Assembly (NCBI GenBank): GCA_964609675.1 | Contig: CAZSRX010000055.1 | Coordinates: 1-8,930 of the forward strand | Direction of reading: 5' to 3' | DNA from: CAZSRX01 sp964609675 [NCBI: uncultured Bacteroidota bacterium] | Lineage (GTDB): Bacteria > CLD3 > SB21 | DNA length: 8,930 nucleotides | Shown here: piece after piece, positions 6,079 through 8,930 of the stretch | Layout: each line of letters begins with the position of its first letter | Numbering within the stretch: the first letter of the stretch is position 1 | Notes under the pieces: model-generated | The model's input: the letters and a program-made list of their open reading frames with translations, nothing else | What the model was told of the DNA's origin: nothing | Database searches by the model: none | Made by a program: the position numbers and the translations under genes

Positions 6079-8930
6079 ATGAATTTTAAACTATTCTGGA
6101 CCTGGCTGATTGCGGTTTGTTTTGTAACCGGGTGGTTCATGACAGCGCAAGCCCAGGATAAGGCCTGGAGCCGGAAGGCGACCAAGACCGGTGTGGATCT
6201 TGCCAATAAGGCCGTTGTTCAGCAAGGCAATGGCGGTTATTACGGAAGCGTAATCTACCGTAAAAACGCCGCGCCGATTGATGCGCCGGATATTCCGGTG
6301 ACCAACTCATCCGGAACCACACAGTCGGAGAATTCGGTTTTTATTAATCCGACCAATCCGAATATCATTCTCAATTCCAACAATTCAACCGACTACCCGC
6401 TGACTTCGATTTACGGCACCGGCTATTTTCTGTCCAGTGACGGCGGACAAACCTGGAATGGAAGCATTCAGGGCGCCGGGGGAAGCAACTACGGCGATCC
6501 GGCCACGGCCATCAGCCGCGACGGTCGGTATTATATTGGTTACATTCACAGCAACAGCGGCCAGGGTGTTTCGTATTCGACCAACGGCACGACCTGGACT
6601 TCCGTCGTTGTAGCGACGGTTCCGGATCCGGCCAATGACATGCTCGACAAGAACCACCTCTGGATCGACAACAGTCCCACCAGCCCCTATCAGGGTTACC
6701 TGTACAGTGCCTGGACGCGGTTTGTCGGCAGCAGCGGTTATGATATTTATGTCAGCCGTTCCACCGATGGTGGTTTAAGCTGGCTGACGCCGATTAATGT
6801 GAGTTCGGGCGTAGCGGCCGGGAGTCACTGTCAGGGCGTGAATCTGCAGACCGGTCCCAATGGCGAAGTCTATGCGGCGTATATTCTTTATGACAGCTGG
6901 CCGCAGGATGAGCCCCGGCTGGCATTCTCCAAATCCACCGACGGCGGCGCGACCTGGACGAGCGGCGCGCGCATTGGACCCAATATCAAAGGTATCCGCA
7001 GTTCCGGGCTTTTGGGCGGCAAAGACATGCGGGTAAACAGTTTTCCGACGATGGCTGTGAACCAGCAGAATGGGCATATTTACATTGCATGGACGAATAT
7101 CGGCGTGCCCGGCGTGAATACAGGCACGGAACGCGATAATTACATGATTAAATCGACCGACGGCGGCAATACCTGGTCCACGCCGGTTCGCATCAACCAG
7201 GATCCGCTGAACAACGGCAAAGACCAGTGGTTCCCGTGGATTACCTGCGATCCGGTCACCGGCACGCTGGGCGTCGCGTTCTATGATTCACGAGATTTCA
7301 CGAATAACGATTCGGCGCATACGTATGTGGCCATTTCGAATGATGGCGGTGCGACGTGGGAAGATTTCCGTGTCAGCGATGCGGCATGGAACGGCGACGG
7401 CAGCGGCACCGGATTCAGCGGCAACTACGCCGGCGATTATATCGGCCTTGCCATGAATAACGGTAAAGTCATTCCGTGCTGGACGGACCGACGTCTGGCC
7501 GGCCGGCTGATGACCTGGGTGTCGCCGTTTGTACTAGCCGATCCGACTGATCCGCGGCCGGTGACGAACGCCGTTGCGTACAGCGATTACCTGACGCCAA
7601 CTTCCATGCGTATTACCTGGACCGATCCTACCCAATTGGTCAACGGCGATCCGATTGACGGTTTCGTTGTGGATATTTACCGCGCGGATGTATTACGCGC
7701 ATCCGTAGCGGGCGGACTGCAGGAATATATCGAAACCGGCCTGACGGACGGTACCCAGTGGTCATATAAATTAAAGGTTCGCCGAACCGTGAATGACAGC
7801 ACCAGCTCGGCTGTAGAGACCGCTCCCTGGTACGTGGGCGGCCATCCGGTTCCGAGCGCGCCAACGAATTTTGCAGCGCAAGGTTATTCTAACCGCGCGG
7901 AATTGTCTTGGACCAATCCGACGACGCAATTAGACGGTACGCCGCTGGATGATTTCGATTCCATCCGGATTTACCGCAACGGCGAATATTACGCCAATGT
8001 GGCGGCGGGCGTGAGCGCGTACACGGATTTTGGCGTTACCGGAGATTATTATACGTATAAGATTCAGGCGATCGACAACGAAACGCCGGTGAACGCGAGC
8101 GCGTTTACCAGTGAGATTCAGGTTTACGCGGGTCCTCAGCCGGATATCGCGGTGAGTCCGGATCCGTTAACGTTTAACGTGGTGTCGGGCGAGACGGCGC
8201 AGGACAGTTTTTACATTTACAATACCGGCGACGCGACGCTGAACATTACGAACATCGACGCGGAGGACATTACCGGGACGCTGAAAGCCGCCTCGGTGGA
8301 AGGCACCGAAGGTTCCGGAGGGCCGGACGCGTACGGGTACCGCTGGAAAGACAGCGACGCGCCGGGCGGGCCGGTGTACAGTTGGTATGATATTTCGACG
8401 ATTGGAACCGCCATTACCTCGTGGACGGGCTCAGCCGATGACGGGTACGCGCAGGTGACGCTGCCGTTTACGTTTAATTTTTACGGCAATCCCTACACGT
8501 CCATATACGTGGGTACTAACGGTATATTAAGTTTTGGAGCCGGTACCAGCAGTCTGTCGAATGTCACCATTCCGACCGCCGCGACGCCGAATAATTTTCT
8601 GGCGCCGATGTGGGATGATCTGAACGCGACGGGTTCGGTGAAGTATTATCACGACGCCGCGAACAGCCGGTTTGTCATACAGTATGACGTGGTACGGTAT
8701 GGCACGACCAGCCAGTACCTGTTCCAGGTGTTATTGTACCAGAGCGGCAAGATAGTATTTCAGTACAATAATATGGCGGGCACACGGCTGAACGAGTCGA
8801 CGATCGGCATTGAGAACGCAGCCGGCACGGACGGGTTGCTGTGCGCTTTCAATGCGAATTACGTTCACAACAACCTGGCGATTGTATTCCAGAAGAGCGT
8901 GGATTGGCTGACGCTGAGCCCGACGACGGG
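6079..8930 (+). CDS. Large secreted modular protein: Asp-box propeller, two FnIII-like, ASH-like, nidogen-like and BACON-like modules (3' end outside window)
   Basis: The frame stays open for 950 codons plus 2 nt to the window edge, so the C-terminus is missing. The signal peptide covers residues 1-25 (cleavage near AQA-Q). A sialidase-superfamily propeller spans about 75-480, with Asp boxes at 119-126, 228-235, 286-293, 359-366 and 420-427 and a degenerate one at 167-173. Six in all fit a six-bladed fold, but no FRIP motif is seen and no catalytic role is claimed. Two fibronectin III-like domains follow (about 493-590 and 593-688), alike around WTDPTQL (514-520) and WTNPTTQL (611-618). An Ig-like ASH/HYDIN-type strand set covers 689-735. 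A nidogen-like beta-domain covers about 751-939 (RWKDSDAPGGP at 755-765, VGTNGILSF near 890-900, MWDDLN). DWLTLSPTT at 942-950 starts a BACON-like or similar Ig module. Such proteins usually act outside the cell in adhesion or polymer binding. A sorting tail like that of its neighbours is expected beyond the edge. Confidence 0.9.
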   Translation, partial: MNFKLFWTWLIAVCFVTGWFMTAQAQDKAWSRKATKTGVDLANKAVVQQGNGGYYGSVIYRKNAAPIDAPDIPVTNSSGTTQSENSVFINPTNPNIILNSNNSTDYPLTSIYGTGYFLSSDGGQTWNGSIQGAGGSNYGDPATAISRDGRYYIGYIHSNSGQGVSYSTNGTTWTSVVVATVPDPANDMLDKNHLWIDNSPTSPYQGYLYSAWTRFVGSSGYDIYVSRSTDGGLSWLTPINVSSGVAAGSHCQGVNLQTGPNGEVYAAYILYDSWPQDEPRLAFSKSTDGGATWTSGARIGPNIKGIRSSGLLGGKDMRVNSFPTMAVNQQNGHIYIAWTNIGVPGVNTGTERDNYMIKSTDGGNTWSTPVRINQDPLNNGKDQWFPWITCDPVTGTLGVAFYDSRDFTNNDSAHTYVAISNDGGATWEDFRVSDAAWNGDGSGTGFSGNYAGDYIGLAMNNGKVIPCWTDRRLAGRLMTWVSPFVLADPTDPRPVTNAVAYSDYLTPTSMRITWTDPTQLVNGDPIDGFVVDIYRADVLRASVAGGLQEYIETGLTDGTQWSYKLKVRRTVNDSTSSAVETAPWYVGGHPVPSAPTNFAAQGYSNRAELSWTNPTTQLDGTPLDDFDSIRIYRNGEYYANVAAGVSAYTDFGVTGDYYTYKIQAIDNETPVNASAFTSEIQVYAGPQPDIAVSPDPLTFNVVSGETAQDSFYIYNTGDATLNITNIDAEDITGTLKAASVEGTEGSGGPDAYGYRWKDSDAPGGPVYSWYDISTIGTAITSWTGSADDGYAQVTLPFTFNFYGNPYTSIYVGTNGILSFGAGTSSLSNVTIPTAATPNNFLAPMWDDLNATGSVKYYHDAANSRFVIQYDVVRYGTTSQYLFQVLLYQSGKIVFQYNNMAGTRLNESTIGIENAAGTDGLLCAFNANYVHNNLAIVFQKSVDWLTLSPTT

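Noticed and set aside
6385-7077. Two minus-strand open frames (90 and 100 codons) opposite the large modular gene
   Set aside because: The plus-strand frame is continuous with clear Asp boxes; the antisense frames reflect its codon pattern and show no start signals.
8041-8930. Apparent shift to GCG, ACG and GAC codons toward the 3' part of the large gene, possibly acquired modules
   Set aside because: The shift is modest and gradual, and the Ala and Thr codons are still mixed; without a proper codon statistic it does not support transfer.
4347-8930. Tandem Asp boxes as a possible DNA repeat array or CRISPR-like structure
   Set aside because: The repeats are short, irregularly spaced and conserved at the protein level only (SxDGGxTW); they are propeller turns.
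1-8930. Search for a defence, toxin-antitoxin, phage or mobile system
   Set aside because: No nuclease, helicase, reverse transcriptase, integrase, transposase or small two-gene toxin module is visible on either strand.

Overview
The window carries four large protein-coding genes, and all four look like secreted or surface proteins. Each begins with a signal peptide. Three end in the same kind of C-terminal beta-sandwich module, opening with the motif NYPNPFNP (FlgD-like / type A sorting-domain style); the fourth runs off the right edge before its end. That tail motif is typical of the FCB-group lineages outside classical Bacteroidota (Calditrichota, Ignavibacteriota, KSB1, Marinimicrobia and similar). 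Strong AAGGAG(G) ribosome binding sites and a textbook sigma70-type promoter also argue against Bacteroidota proper. The exact phylum is inference. No rRNA, tRNA, CRISPR array, transposase or phage gene is visible.

Layout. Positions 1-60 hold the intrinsic terminator of an unseen upstream gene. A promoter at 77-105 precedes a zinc carboxypeptidase of peptidase family M14 (155-2626) with all catalytic residues in place, a jelly-roll domain and a sorting tail. It ends at a terminator (2678-2709) nearly identical to the first one. The spacer 2710-2902 holds several inverted repeats, including a REP-like element, and no gene. On the minus strand (2903-4204) is a seven-repeat YCF48-like beta-propeller with the same tail. 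An AT-rich divergent intergenic region (4205-4346) holds a perfect 8-bp inverted repeat. To its right, two plus-strand genes 46 bp apart form a probable operon: a 561-residue Asp-box propeller with a sorting tail (4347-6032), and a very large modular protein (6079 to the window end, 950 codons seen) built from an Asp-box propeller, two fibronectin III-like domains, an ASH/HYDIN-like Ig domain, a nidogen-like domain and the start of a BACON-like domain.

Working together (inference): the set looks like an extracellular hydrolase-and-binding inventory exported by one route. The peptidase trims peptides outside the cell, and the propellers probably bind or process glycans or proteins. Nothing here establishes a new defence or mobile system. 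The points most worth checking are the shared export tail on different passengers, the related propellers of the operon, and the repeat elements in the two intergenic regions.
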